48,085 nucleotides of DNA from Alistipes sp. (lineage in GTDB: Bacteria > Bacteroidota > Bacteroidia > Bacteroidales > Rikenellaceae). Positions 14,866-24,669 of the stretch are shown here, piece after piece. The stretch spans positions 1 through 48,085 of the forward strand of contig JAFQRH010000015.1 in NCBI GenBank assembly GCA_017410165.1, given 5' to 3'. Every line of letters starts with the position of its first letter. Position 1 is the stretch's first letter. The notes beneath the pieces were generated by a model that had not been told where the DNA came from, ran no database searches, and was given only the letters and a program-made list of their open reading frames with translations. The position numbers and the translations under genes are program-made.

Positions 14866-17478
14866 TTACGCGAGTTTCTCCTTCACGATCTCGACAGCAC
14901 GGTCGATTGCCTGCTGCAAACCATCCGGATTCTTACCACCGGCCGTAGCGAAGAACTTCTGACCGCCACCGCCACCATTGATGAGTTTTGCCGCCTCACG
15001 CACTACCGCACCGGCATCTACGCCACGCTCGACAATCGCATCGCCGAGCATAACCATCAGCGTCACTTTGCCACCATTCTCCGAGCCGAGAACAAGTACA
15101 AGATTACTCTTGCGTGCACGCAAATTGTAAGCCAAATCCTTCAAGAACTCGGTCGGACGCGGCATCACGCGAGCCACAATGGCAACATCATCGTTCTGCG
15201 GAACCTCTGCCACAATCTTATCGGCAAGAGCCGCAACCTGCTCTTTCTGGATGCTCTCCAACTCCTTGCTCAACGCATCGTTGCTCTCAACCAAGCGACG
15301 AATTGCATCAACGAGTTTCGGATTGCCAACAACCTCGGCTGCCGCGTGGAGCGTATCCTCTGCAATGTAGAGCAACTTCTCGGCACCAACACCCGTAACG
15401 GCCTCAATACGGCGTACGCCTGCCGAGATAGCACTCTCGCTTACGATTTTGAACAGACCGATTGTACCCGTTGCCGAGGTGTGCGTACCACCACACAACT
15501 CAACCGACTCGCCAAAGCGGACCATACGAACCTTATCACCATACTTCTCGCCGAAGAGCATCATTGCGCCTGCTGCCTTTGCCTCCTCCTGCGTTGCCTC
15601 ACGATTCTCGATGAGCGGGTCGTTAGCGCGTACGGCACGGTTTACGAGTTGCTCGACCTCGCGCAACTGCTCCGGCGTAACCTTCTGGAAGTGCGAGAAG
15701 TCGAAACGCAACTGCTCCGGCGTAACCATCGAGCCCTTCTGCTCGACGTGCTCGCCGAGTACCTTACGCAACGCTGCGTGGAGCAGGTGGGTTGCGGTGT
15801 GGTTGTTGGCTGCCGACTGACGCTTCTCCGGATTTACCACTGCACGGAACACGCCATCGAGCGTCTCCGGCAACTGCGTAGCAACGTGAATAATCAAGCC
15901 GTTCTCCTTCTCGGTTGCGATGATATCAATCTTCTCGTTGGCGTTGGCGATATAGCCCGTATCACCAATCTGACCACCCGAATTACCATAGAATGGTGTG
16001 CGGTCGAAGACCATCTGATATGTTGTCTTATTCTTGCTCTGCACACGACGAACACGTGCGATTCGGATGTCGCACTCCAAACAGTCGTAACCGACAAACT
16101 CGCTCTGCTTAATCTCGATGAGCTCCTTCCAGTCATCTACATCCTGTGCTGCGGCGTTACGCGAACGCTCCTTCTGCTGCTGCAACTCGCGCTCGAACTC
16201 CTCCAAATCAACCTCAACACCCTTCTCCTTTGCGATGAGTTCGGTAAGGTCAATCGGGAAGCCGTACGTGTCGTACAACAGGAAGGCATCCTTACCCGAA
16301 ATCTTGCCGCCGTTAAGGCCGCGAATTACATTTTCGAGCATATTGATACCCGTTGCAAGCGTACGCAGGAACGATGCCTCCTCCTCTTCGATAACGCGCT
16401 CGATGAGCGTCTGCTGTGCCTTCAACTCCGGATATTGGTCGCCCATCTGTGCAACGAGCGTTGCAACCAAACGACACATAAACGGCTCGTTGAAGCCGAG
16501 GTAGGTGTAACCGTAACGAACGGCACGGCGCAAAATTCGACGAATCACGTAGCCCGCCTTCACGTTCGACGGCAGCTGTCCGTCGGCAATCGAGAATGCA
16601 ATGGCACGAAGGTGGTCGGCAATTACACGCATTGCAACATCCACACTCTCCTGCTCGCCATATTTCTTGCCCGACATCTGCGAAATAACGCCAATCGTCG
16701 GCTGGAAAACGTCCGTATCGTAGTTCGACTTCTTGCCCTGCATAATCATACAAAGACGCTCGAAGCCCATACCCGTATCGACGTGTTTTGCAGGCAGCGG
16801 TTCGAGCGAGCCATTCGCCTTGCGATTGAACTGCATAAAGACGTTGTTCCAAATCTCGATTACCTGCGGATGACCCTCATTGACCATCTCACGACCCGGC
16901 TTGATGGCAATCTCCGCCTCGTCGCGCAAGTCGAAGTGAATCTCGCTGCACGGACCACAAGGACCCGTCTCGCCCATCTCCCAGAAGTTGTCGTGCTTGT
17001 TGCCGCGAATGATATGGTCCTCCGGCAAGTATTGCTTCCAATAGCCGTATGCCTCATCGTCGAACGGCACACCGTCCTCCTCCGAGCCCTCGAAAACCGT
17101 TGCATACATACGCTCCTTCGGAAGTTTATATACCTCGGTGAGCAACTCCCACGCCCAAGCGATTGCCTCTTTCTTGAAATAGTCGCCGAACGACCAGTTG
17201 CCGAGCATCTCGAACATCGTGTGGTGATAAGTATCGTGACCTACCTCCTCCAAGTCGTTGTGCTTACCCGACACACGCAGACACTTCTGCGAATCGGCTG
17301 CACGCGGGTATTTGCGAGGTGCGTTACCAAGGAAAATATCCTTGAACTGATTCATTCCGGCATTGGTGAACATAAGCGTCGGGTCATTCTTCACGACCAT
17401 TGGAGCCGACGGAACGATCGTGTGTCCCTTCTCGGCGAAAAAGTCCAAAAACGCTTGTCTGATTTTGTTTGATTCCAT
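14866..17478 (-). CDS. alaS: Alanyl-tRNA synthetase
   Basis: An 870-residue class II synthetase, full length. The N-terminal catalytic domain shows [15 protein letters not shown] and the [16 protein letters not shown] motif, ending near [12 protein letters not shown]. The editing domain carries the zinc ligands in [10 protein letters not shown] and [10 protein letters not shown]. The C-terminal domain includes a coiled coil (about residues 715-740) and a glycine-rich [14 protein letters not shown] segment. The start at 17478 is standard ([14 protein letters not shown]). Divergent promoter region with the M23 peptidase gene. Confidence 0.98.
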   Translation of the reverse strand: MESNKIRQAFLDFFAEKGHTIVPSAPMVVKNDPTLMFTNAGMNQFKDIFLGNAPRKYPRAADSQKCLRVSGKHNDLEEVGHDTYHHTMFEMLGNWSFGDYFKKEAIAWAWELLTEVYKLPKERMYATVFEGSEEDGVPFDDEAYGYWKQYLPEDHIIRGNKHDNFWEMGETGPCGPCSEIHFDLRDEAEIAIKPGREMVNEGHPQVIEIWNNVFMQFNRKANGSLEPLPAKHVDTGMGFERLCMIMQGKKSNYDTDVFQPTIGVISQMSGKKYGEQESVDVAMRVIADHLRAIAFSIADGQLPSNVKAGYVIRRILRRAVRYGYTYLGFNEPFMCRLVATLVAQMGDQYPELKAQQTLIERVIEEEEASFLRTLATGINMLENVIRGLNGGKISGKDAFLLYDTYGFPIDLTELIAKEKGVEVDLEEFERELQQQKERSRNAAAQDVDDWKELIEIKQSEFVGYDCLECDIRIARVRRVQSKNKTTYQMVFDRTPFYGNSGGQIGDTGYIANANEKIDIIATEKENGLIIHVATQLPETLDGVFRAVVNPEKRQSAANNHTATHLLHAALRKVLGEHVEQKGSMVTPEQLRFDFSHFQKVTPEQLREVEQLVNRAVRANDPLIENREATQEEAKAAGAMMLFGEKYGDKVRMVRFGESVELCGGTHTSATGTIGLFKIVSESAISAGVRRIEAVTGVGAEKLLYIAEDTLHAAAEVVGNPKLVDAIRRLVESNDALSKELESIQKEQVAALADKIVAEVPQNDDVAIVARVMPRPTEFLKDLAYNLRARKSNLVLVLGSENGGKVTLMVMLGDAIVERGVDAGAVVREAAKLINGGGGGQKFFATAGGKNPDGLQQAIDRAVEIVKEKLA

Positions 17479-17555
17479 ATATGTTACAATAATTATTACC
17501 TACGTACGTTTGGAAGAAAAGTGTTTGAATTTATTCAAACAATTTCAATCGGTTG

Positions 17556-17583
17556 CAAAAGTATAAAATTTACACTAATTTTG
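17556..17583. promoter_or_regulatory. Overlapping divergent promoters for alaS and the M23 peptidase operon
   Basis: Plus strand: TAATTTTG (17576-17583) with TTG 20 bp upstream (17553-17555). Minus strand: TACTTTTG (17563-17556) for alaS, 78 bp upstream of its start. The two -7 elements are 12 bp apart, so polymerases would compete for the site. Confidence 0.5.
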
Positions 17584-17631
17584 CACCTATAAGCGGGTAA
17601 TTTTTACCTATATAATTAAAATTTTTACGCC

Positions 17632-18600
17632 GTGGGGGTATTACAGAAGAGTCAAACGCTGACAAGCAGCGAAAATCCGGAGAAAGTGCGTATGGCGCGT
17701 TATGCGCTATTGCGCAAAATTCTGCTCGGTTTTATCGTCATCTCGGTACTCAATTTGGCAATCTCCCACCTCTTCTACACACCGAAAATGTGGTCGCTCG
17801 GCAAGCGTAACCGCGAACTCGTTCTCAAATACGGCATTCTGCAAGACCGCATTCGCACACTGCAAAGCCGCATCGACGAGGTACACCACCGCGACATCTA
17901 CGTCTATCGCGCACTCTTCTCGGTCGATTCGCTATCGCTCAATGGCGTTTACACACCTTATCCCGACTCGAAATACGCATCATTGCAGGGTGACGAATAC
18001 TCCTCGCTGATGGATAAGACGTGGCGCGATATGGATGCTTTGGCACGCTCGACATACGCCGCTTCGCTGTCGCTCGACGAGTTGCAGATAATGGCAAAGA
18101 ACAAGGAGAATATGTCGTTTGCCATCCCTGCAATTTGGCCAATCGACCGCACACAATTACAGGGCTTTTATGCGTTCGGCGTGCGTTCCAAGCACCCGAT
18201 ATTCAAAACACGCAGAATGCACAAAGGCGTCGATTTGTCGTGCAATCGCGGCGTACCGGTATATGCCACGGGCGATGCCGTCGTGCAGATGACCGACGAA
18301 GGTATGCGCCGTCGCGGATATGGCCGTCAGGTGCTTCTCAACCACGATTTCGGTTACAAAACACGATACGCCCACCTGAACAAAATATTCGTCAAGAAGG
18401 GCGATCGCGTCACTCGCGGACAGATTATCGGCGAGGTTGGCTCGACGGGTGGTTCGACCGGCCCACACCTTCACTACGAGGTGATATATATGGGCCGCAA
18501 CGTAAATCCGGTCAACTATTTCAACAAGAATATGACCTCCGACGAGTACAAGCAGCTTATGGAGAATATGAAGTATAACACCGACCTCGAAACAGAATAG
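17632..18600 (+). CDS. M23-family metallopeptidase, membrane-anchored (first of a pair)
   Basis: A 322-residue peptidoglycan endopeptidase-type protein. One N-terminal membrane helix (about 27-48), a coiled coil (about 55-85), a linker and a C-terminal LytM/M23 domain. The zinc ligands His197, Asp201 (HKGVD) and His281 (HLHYEV), and catalytic His248 and His279, are all present, so the enzyme should be active. It is topologically like the envelope-anchored M23 proteins of Bacteroidetes that cut peptide crosslinks during growth. GTG at 17632 is used here; ATG at 17692 is an equally possible start and would remove 20 polar residues. The second M23 gene follows 7 bp later. Confidence 0.88.
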   Translation: MGVLQKSQTLTSSENPEKVRMARYALLRKILLGFIVISVLNLAISHLFYTPKMWSLGKRNRELVLKYGILQDRIRTLQSRIDEVHHRDIYVYRALFSVDSLSLNGVYTPYPDSKYASLQGDEYSSLMDKTWRDMDALARSTYAASLSLDELQIMAKNKENMSFAIPAIWPIDRTQLQGFYAFGVRSKHPIFKTRRMHKGVDLSCNRGVPVYATGDAVVQMTDEGMRRRGYGRQVLLNHDFGYKTRYAHLNKIFVKKGDRVTRGQIIGEVGSTGGSTGPHLHYEVIYMGRNVNPVNYFNKNMTSDEYKQLMENMKYNTDLETE

Positions 18601-18607
18601 CAACGCA

Positions 18608-19555
18608 ATGGCAGAGGAGAAAAATAGAAATCGAAACGGAGGCAACTCACTGCGCCACAACATCTCGCGCCTGGCAGTCAAACTGCTGACGTGGGTGGGT
18701 GCCGCCGTGATATACTTCATCGTCTTTTCGCTGCTGTTCGACACTCCGACCGAGTATGCGTTGCGCCACTCGACCGACCGTCTGCAAGAGGAGTACGATG
18801 CGCTGACGGCACGTTACGACTCGCTCAATGCCGTAGTCGATAACGTGATGGAGCGCGACCGCAATATCTTCGGCATAATGTTCGAGTCCACGCCATACGA
18901 TTTCAACTCCGAATATGAGCAACAGCGCGTCGAGTTGCAGGAGCGATTGCTCGAAAAATCGGACCGCCAGATGAAGCGCGAAATGGTTGCGTCGATAGAT
19001 GCACTCGAAGCAAAACTCACCGAAGTCGAAAGTTCATACTCCGCTCTGCAAGAGCGACTTGCCCAGCTCGGAAACGGTAGCAACAACATCCCGTCCATAC
19101 AGCCGGTAATCAACCACCAACTGACGTTGCTCACGGCCGCATACGGTCTGCTGATGCACCCGTTCTATCGCACTCTGCAATCGCATCAGGGCGTCGATTA
19201 CACCATACCGGAGGGCGAACGCATCTTCGCCACGGCAGACGGTATTGTGAAGGAGATTTCGGGCAAAAATTCGACATCGGGTCTGACGGTCGTAATTGAC
19301 CACTATAACGGATACACCACCTCGTACAGCCACCTGCAAAGTGCAAAGGTAAAACGCGGTCAGCGCGTGCGTCGCGGAGACATCATCGCCCTGTCGGGCA
19401 ACTCCGGTCTTTCGCTTGCGCCACACCTGCACTACGAGGTACGATACGAGGGTATGCGCGTCGATCCGATACACTATTTCTTTATGGAACTCACGCCGGA
19501 CGAGTATCAGAAAATCATCCGCATATCGCGTTCCGGAATGCAATCGTTCGACTAA
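18608..19555 (+). CDS. M23-family metallopeptidase, membrane-anchored (second of a pair)
   Basis: A 315-residue paralogue with the same layout: membrane helix (about 24-44), coiled coil (about 55-155 with breaks) and M23 domain. Catalytic and zinc residues are complete: His193 and Asp197 in HQGVD, His242 in YSHL, His273 and His275 in HLHYEV. The two M23 domains also share the ending pattern NPVNYF/DPIHYF followed by (S/P)DEYQ or similar, showing origin by duplication. The coiled coil is longer and the N terminus more basic than in the first protein. Confidence 0.9.
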   Translation: MAEEKNRNRNGGNSLRHNISRLAVKLLTWVGAAVIYFIVFSLLFDTPTEYALRHSTDRLQEEYDALTARYDSLNAVVDNVMERDRNIFGIMFESTPYDFNSEYEQQRVELQERLLEKSDRQMKREMVASIDALEAKLTEVESSYSALQERLAQLGNGSNNIPSIQPVINHQLTLLTAAYGLLMHPFYRTLQSHQGVDYTIPEGERIFATADGIVKEISGKNSTSGLTVVIDHYNGYTTSYSHLQSAKVKRGQRVRRGDIIALSGNSGLSLAPHLHYEVRYEGMRVDPIHYFFMELTPDEYQKIIRISRSGMQSFD

Positions 19556-19570
19556 TCAACCCGCCTCGCT

Positions 19571-20134
19571 ATGCAGATAAAGTTGTTGTTATTGGACTTT
19601 GACGGCACGCTCGCCAATACGGGACGAGCCAATGCCACGTCGTACATCGAAGCATTGGCCGAGGAGGGCATCACAATCTCGATGGAGGAGTATCGCCGAC
19701 GATATTTCGGATGGCGTTGTCCGGAGTTTCTCACCGACATAGGCATCACCGACCCCGAGCGACAATACCGCATAAGGATGCGCAAGGTAGAGATATACCC
19801 TACGCATTTCGATATGGTTACGCTCAATGAGCCGTTGTGGAATTTTGTCTGCGATTTTCGCCGACAGGGTGGCAAGGCGTGGATTGTATCGACCGGTCAT
19901 CCGTCGAATATCCGAAACGTAATGCAATATTTAGGCATTGAGGATGGCGTCGACGGCATACTGTCGGCCGATGCTGTCGAGCACTCGAAACCCGCGCCCG
20001 ACTGCTTTCTGAAAGCAATGGCTTTGGAGGGAGTCACCCCTGCCGAGACGCTTATATTCGAGGATTCGGAGATAGGACTCGCCGCTGCCAAAGCGAGTGG
20101 CGCAGCATATTTCAAAGTCGAACTTCCTTTCTAA
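19571..20134 (+). CDS. HAD-superfamily phosphatase, beta-phosphoglucomutase-like
   Basis: A 187-residue HAD hydrolase. Motif I DFDGT (Asp9 nucleophile, Asp11 acid/base), motif II Ser in IVSTGH, motif III Lys in HSKPAPDCF, and motif IV EDSEIGLAAAKASG are all present. The small helical cap between residues 16 and 85 places it in subfamily I near beta-phosphoglucomutases and phosphoglycolate phosphatases. Substrate is not predictable. It follows the M23 genes by 15 bp and converges on the AddB-like gene with only 13 bp between stop codons and no visible terminator. Confidence 0.88.
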   Translation: MQIKLLLLDFDGTLANTGRANATSYIEALAEEGITISMEEYRRRYFGWRCPEFLTDIGITDPERQYRIRMRKVEIYPTHFDMVTLNEPLWNFVCDFRRQGGKAWIVSTGHPSNIRNVMQYLGIEDGVDGILSADAVEHSKPAPDCFLKAMALEGVTPAETLIFEDSEIGLAAAKASGAAYFKVELPF

Positions 20135-20147
20135 TTCGGGCTTTACC

Positions 20148-23006
20148 CTATCGGCTCTGACGAGTACATATATCGGCAAAATCGCACATCTCGCACGCTT
20201 TTACATCCTCTGCTTGGCGGAATGGCACCGAGCGATCGAACATCTCGGTCAGCAGCGTCGATATATAGCGTTCAAACTCCTCTTTGTATGAGGAATACGT
20301 ATCGCCACAACTAACGCGCTGCACATCATTCAAGAGTGGCGAATAATCCTTGTTTGAAATCGTGCGAACAAAATAGAGCGATGGTTGCGTATCGTATTCT
20401 CGCACGTGATGCAGAATCATCGCATATAGGAACGTATTTATAAATTTGGAGTCGCGGTCTTTCGCCTCTCCAAAGAATACCGACTCCAAACTCTTGAATT
20501 TCCGCTCTTCACGGCCCGTCTTATAGTCGATAACCCGCACCAAATCAGGCGAGAGGCGGTCGATACGATCGAATTTACCCTCAAACGTAACTTGCAACTG
20601 CTCGCCACCGCACTCGAACGGAAAATCATAACACTCGGTTGCCTCCAACTCCAACACATTACAATTCTCTTGCGACAAATCATATCGCACGACATTCGTC
20701 AGGTAGGCAATCACGATATCGCGCACAACCCCAATCTCGCCCGGAAAGGTCTCCTCGCCACCTTCGCAGCCAAAGCCGAACTCCCTAATTGCCTCATCCA
20801 CCTTACGCTCCACACTACCATCGTCCAACGCCTTGCGCAACTTTTCACGCTGGGAATCACTGCTCGCAATCGAGCCATAGAGCAACTCGGCCGCCAGATG
20901 GAAGATGTTTCCGAAGGTCAGATTATCGACATCCTCCGTAAGGTCGTTCTCCGGACGCAGATGCGCTACCGATGCAAAATAGAACTTTAACGGGCACTGC
21001 ACATAACGCGAAAATACCGTTGGGGACATCGTCGAAGTTCCATTCGTATAGCGACTTAACAACTTCATCACACGGTCGTCCTTCTCGATTGATATTGGCT
21101 CGCTACCCGCCATTCGCACATCCACACCGACATCCGTATATGAGATAGGTATCTCGCTCTCGTATTGCAACTGCTGGATATATCGGCTCGGCTCGCCTGT
21201 TCCCTTTCTGTCGGAGTGGGCACAATAGAGCATATAGACGTGTTCGGCACGTTGAATCAAACGATAGAAGTAGTATCCATAGACGCCCTCGTGATGCTCG
21301 GGCGTAGGCAGACCGTAGGCATAACGCAGATTGTAAGGGACGAACGATGAGTCGGATGTGCGATTACCCGGGAAGGTATCATCGGTCATCGACAAAATCA
21401 GCACGTTACGGAAATCGAGGTTTCGCGTTTCAAGGATTCCCATAATCTGCACACCCTCCAACGGACGACCCTCGAACGGAATACGCACACTCTGCAAATG
21501 GCGACGCACAAGCGAACGACACGTCGCAAGCGACAGCGACACTTCGCACGAGCGCATCATATTGAGCAGTTGCGAAAGATTTTCGACCGTAATCGCAAGA
21601 TATTCGCTACGAAGAGGCGCATCGGCACTGCTCGTCGGCATCCCACCAATCGCAATCAGCGCATCACGCAGATACTCGACCAACGACTGCCAATCGTTTG
21701 TGGTGCGAAACAGCGTCTGCAACAACGGGCTACGTGCCAACTTCTCGGATGGCACATTAAAGATGCGCTCACGAACTATTTCGGCGCGGATATCGGCTAT
21801 GATTTGAGCGTCGCTCTCAACAATATACGGATGCGAAAGCACACGCTCGACATCGACGTGATAGAAGGTCTCACCATCATCTCTTCTGCGGGCGTGGGTC
21901 TGCAATTCGATCAGACGCTCGATCAGCGCATAAGCAGGTGTATTACGCAACGGATAGCCCATCGTCACATTCACCTTACCCAACTCCTCGGGCATAGCGT
22001 ACAACAACGGCATAAGCAGATTCTCATCGGTCAGCACCACCGCCGTATCCTTATCGAGCGGTCGCTGCCTACCATCTGCATCCTTGCCTGCAATTTCGCG
22101 CAACAACGCCACAGCGTGGTGACACTGCGCTACGGCTGTCGAGGTTGAGATGACATCAATCGCACGAATATTACGCAGGTTGTCGTGCGAAACCGGCTCG
22201 TCGGCCGGCAATGCCGAGCGATTGCGGCGAATAAACATACCCGCCTCTTGCACCTCGTCCGCATAATAGTAGTCGTCGTAATCCCAAAAGAAATCCGTAT
22301 GGTAGTTGGTTGCCATATATTTCAGCAACCTGGTTTCGCACTCGGAGAGCGCATTAAAACCGACCACAACATACCGCTCGGCCGACAAACGAAGTGGCGC
22401 ATCGGATGCAATACGCTCGACCGCATCACGGTATATCATTCCCGTATAACCGATGCCGAGCGTGCGCAGATGTGCGCGATACTCGTCATATATCGCCCCG
22501 AGCGTACGCCACACGCCCAAGAAACGACGTTTTTGTTCCGAGAACGACGCCTCGTCGCCTATCGTTTGCCAAAACTCGCGCACGATTTGCATCTGTGCAG
22601 GGGTCAGGTAATCGAGGTCGGCCTCCAACTCCTTCAAATCGGATATATTACGGAACAGGCGCGAAGCATCGACACAGTACTTGTCAACCATATCGAAATC
22701 CGAGACAAGCAGTTCGCCCCAACGGTAGAAGCGGTCGAAATCCTCCGTATGATATTTCGAGTAGATGCGATATAGTTCGGCAACCAAACGCAACTTGTCG
22801 GCCGAGTGCAGGTCGGATATCTCCGACATTATATCGTCAATGGCGATATACTTCGGAGCCCACAACGGGCGGTCGGCAATTTGGGCAAGCGCATCGGTAA
22901 AAAACAGACGCGCACGTTGCGACGGAAACAGAATCGTGAGCGAAGAGAGCTCCTCGCCATATTTTTCGCACAATCGTCGTGCGACTTCCGACAGAAATGT
23001 CTGCAT
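20148..23006 (-). CDS. AddB-like nuclease/inactive helicase subunit (PD-(D/E)XK family)
   Basis: About 952 residues from MQTFLSEVARRL. The N-terminal region LTILFPSQRARLFF corresponds to the helicase motif I region of AddB but has no Walker A, as in other Bacteroidetes AddB-like proteins. The C-terminal part is a RecB-type nuclease with the motif VRVIDYKTG and upstream acidic residues in TFEGKFDRID. Four cysteines in AddB-like spacing, one in FSRYVQCPLKF and three in KACEMCDFADICT, fit the 4Fe-4S staple of AddB. Expected partner: the AddA-like helicase at 24670. A TTG at 23018 and an ATG at 23012 are alternative in-frame starts. It follows the DUF2807 gene closely and is probably co-transcribed with it. 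Confidence 0.88.
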   Translation of the reverse strand: MQTFLSEVARRLCEKYGEELSSLTILFPSQRARLFFTDALAQIADRPLWAPKYIAIDDIMSEISDLHSADKLRLVAELYRIYSKYHTEDFDRFYRWGELLVSDFDMVDKYCVDASRLFRNISDLKELEADLDYLTPAQMQIVREFWQTIGDEASFSEQKRRFLGVWRTLGAIYDEYRAHLRTLGIGYTGMIYRDAVERIASDAPLRLSAERYVVVGFNALSECETRLLKYMATNYHTDFFWDYDDYYYADEVQEAGMFIRRNRSALPADEPVSHDNLRNIRAIDVISTSTAVAQCHHAVALLREIAGKDADGRQRPLDKDTAVVLTDENLLMPLLYAMPEELGKVNVTMGYPLRNTPAYALIERLIELQTHARRRDDGETFYHVDVERVLSHPYIVESDAQIIADIRAEIVRERIFNVPSEKLARSPLLQTLFRTTNDWQSLVEYLRDALIAIGGMPTSSADAPLRSEYLAITVENLSQLLNMMRSCEVSLSLATCRSLVRRHLQSVRIPFEGRPLEGVQIMGILETRNLDFRNVLILSMTDDTFPGNRTSDSSFVPYNLRYAYGLPTPEHHEGVYGYYFYRLIQRAEHVYMLYCAHSDRKGTGEPSRYIQQLQYESEIPISYTDVGVDVRMAGSEPISIEKDDRVMKLLSRYTNGTSTMSPTVFSRYVQCPLKFYFASVAHLRPENDLTEDVDNLTFGNIFHLAAELLYGSIASSDSQREKLRKALDDGSVERKVDEAIREFGFGCEGGEETFPGEIGVVRDIVIAYLTNVVRYDLSQENCNVLELEATECYDFPFECGGEQLQVTFEGKFDRIDRLSPDLVRVIDYKTGREERKFKSLESVFFGEAKDRDSKFINTFLYAMILHHVREYDTQPSLYFVRTISNKDYSPLLNDVQRVSCGDTYSSYKEEFERYISTLLTEMFDRSVPFRQAEDVKACEMCDFADICTRQSR

Positions 23007-23021
23007 AACCATCCACAATAA

Positions 23022-23771
23022 TTATTCGGCAGGGGCTATCTCGCCACCAAACAACGAATTACGATTACGCAAAATGGCAGGCGAGCCCTTATAATAGAGT
23101 TTTGCCGAGGTGGAGGTCACCGCCTCCAATCGCTCCTCGACCGAGAGACGCACCTCTGCGCCGTGCGAAGCATTCACATCGGCCGAGACGGTTTGCAACG
23201 GGAAGGCGTCGATACGGGCCGTCGAGACATTGAGTTTGAAGTAACGCGACACGCCACCCATTTTAATTGCGCTCTTGCCCGTACACTCAACAAACGTATC
23301 GAGCGCATCAATATCCATCGTAACTACGGCTCCACCCGAAACAGCAACATCCAGCAGGGTACTCTTTACCGGCTCCTCGAATCGGGCGGTCGAGTGGTCG
23401 ATTTTTATCTCATCAAGGGCAACATAATAGACCGTAACGTCGGTCACGAGCGTTGTCTTCGCATCGAAGCGTTCGGAGATTTGCAGCACCCCATTCTTAT
23501 TCACCGCCGCACGAAAACGCGACGTGGCACTACCCTTCGTATCATATACAATCTTCGCCTCGTCGGCCGTTGCCACACGCTTGAAAAGGATGTACATAGG
23601 GCCCGACACCGAAACCTTGTTGAATGTCGGCAACCAATCGGTTTTAGGGATGGATACCGCCTGCACGGTCGCATCCTGCTGCGACGCAACGCCACCCTCG
23701 CCAGTGGTTTGAGCCATCGCCGTAGCGACGTAAGCGGATAGTATGGTGAGAAGTAAAATAAATCGTCTCAT
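23022..23771 (-). CDS. Secreted DUF2807 (GIN-domain) protein
   Basis: A 249-residue protein with a signal peptide (cleavage after about AMAQ, residue 21). The rest is repetitive beta-strand sequence of the DUF2807/putative auto-transporter adhesin head GIN type: FNKVSVSGPMYILFKR at the start, and many short V-x-V/ I-x-I strands with SGGAVV and KMGGVSRY turns. Function of the family is unknown; it is envelope-located. It is the first gene before the AddB-like gene, which starts about 15 bp after its stop. Confidence 0.85.
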   Translation of the reverse strand: MRRFILLLTILSAYVATAMAQTTGEGGVASQQDATVQAVSIPKTDWLPTFNKVSVSGPMYILFKRVATADEAKIVYDTKGSATSRFRAAVNKNGVLQISERFDAKTTLVTDVTVYYVALDEIKIDHSTARFEEPVKSTLLDVAVSGGAVVTMDIDALDTFVECTGKSAIKMGGVSRYFKLNVSTARIDAFPLQTVSADVNASHGAEVRLSVEERLEAVTSTSAKLYYKGSPAILRNRNSLFGGEIAPAE

Positions 23772-24033
23772 AATCGTAAAGGTTATTTTTCCAGAGCAAG
23801 ATACAACTTTTTTCGCAGATATGCTCCTTCAAAAGCGGTTTTTTCACATCTTTTTCGCTCTTTAAGACCGATTCCGCAAAATTATGCAGCGGCTTGACGT
23901 TTTTTCCGGGCTACGCGCGCGCGTTTTCCGATATTTTTACTACTTTTATAACGAATTTGCGATTGTTGTCGGCTCGCGCTCTTCAAGAGCCCTCAATTTG
24001 CAGACGACCAAACCTTTGAAACCTATTACGTAT

Positions 24034-24663
24034 ATGAAGCGATTTTTTATCATTATCCTCTCTGTGTTGCTCTGCATTTCGACCGCTGTTGCACACAACA
24101 CAACGAAGATAAATATCTCCACCGAGACACAGAACTCCTCCTCGCAAGAGGAGAAAAAACCAAAGCGCGAACGCAAAGTAAATGCCTTTGAGATTGAAAT
24201 CGGTATCGGTGCCGCACTCGGCGCCAATAACCTGAAATTCGACAAGACGAAAACCGGTTTTAACGGATTGGCAGAGGTGCGATACAACACGCGTTGCGGT
24301 GTGGATTTCGGTGTGCAGTTCTCGATAAACGGTTTCAATCGTCAGACGATGAACGCCGAGGCGATTAAGTTCCTGTCGAAGAACGGCTTTATAGTTCTCG
24401 ACTACAACCTGTTCCAAGACAAGGGACTGACGATATTTTTCGGCGCAGGAGCAGGCATTGCGTGGAATAAAAACACAGGCGAATCAACCGTCGAAGGCGA
24501 TGATGCGTTTTTGGGCAAGAGTCGCTCGTTCTGCGTTATGCCACGTGTCGGCATCGAACTATTCCACCGCATACGTGTAACGCTCGACTACAAATTCGGC
24601 AACAAAGCAAATAACCACTTCGGACTCTCGGCCGGCTTCGTCCTTGGCGGAGGAAAGAAATAG
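24034..24663 (+). CDS. Outer-membrane beta-barrel protein, OmpA-like/porin family
   Basis: A 209-residue protein with signal peptide MKRFFIIILSVLLCISTAVA. A short charged linker rich in Glu and Lys (residues 28-50) leads to about eight amphipathic strands ending in Phe or aromatic residues (for example RVTLDYKFGNKANNHFGLSA), as in small OprD/OmpW-like barrels. An upstream in-frame extension to 23884 lacks protein character and is rejected. Function unknown. It precedes the AddA-like gene by 6 bp and shares its transcript. Confidence 0.8.
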   Translation: MKRFFIIILSVLLCISTAVAHNTTKINISTETQNSSSQEEKKPKRERKVNAFEIEIGIGAALGANNLKFDKTKTGFNGLAEVRYNTRCGVDFGVQFSINGFNRQTMNAEAIKFLSKNGFIVLDYNLFQDKGLTIFFGAGAGIAWNKNTGESTVEGDDAFLGKSRSFCVMPRVGIELFHRIRVTLDYKFGNKANNHFGLSAGFVLGGGKK

Positions 24664-24669
24664 CGCACA

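Noticed and set aside
13245..17472. Very long ORFs opposite gpmI and alaS (567 and 890 codons)
   Set aside because: Codon bias of the true genes leaves few stops on the opposite strand. The true genes have all catalytic motifs.
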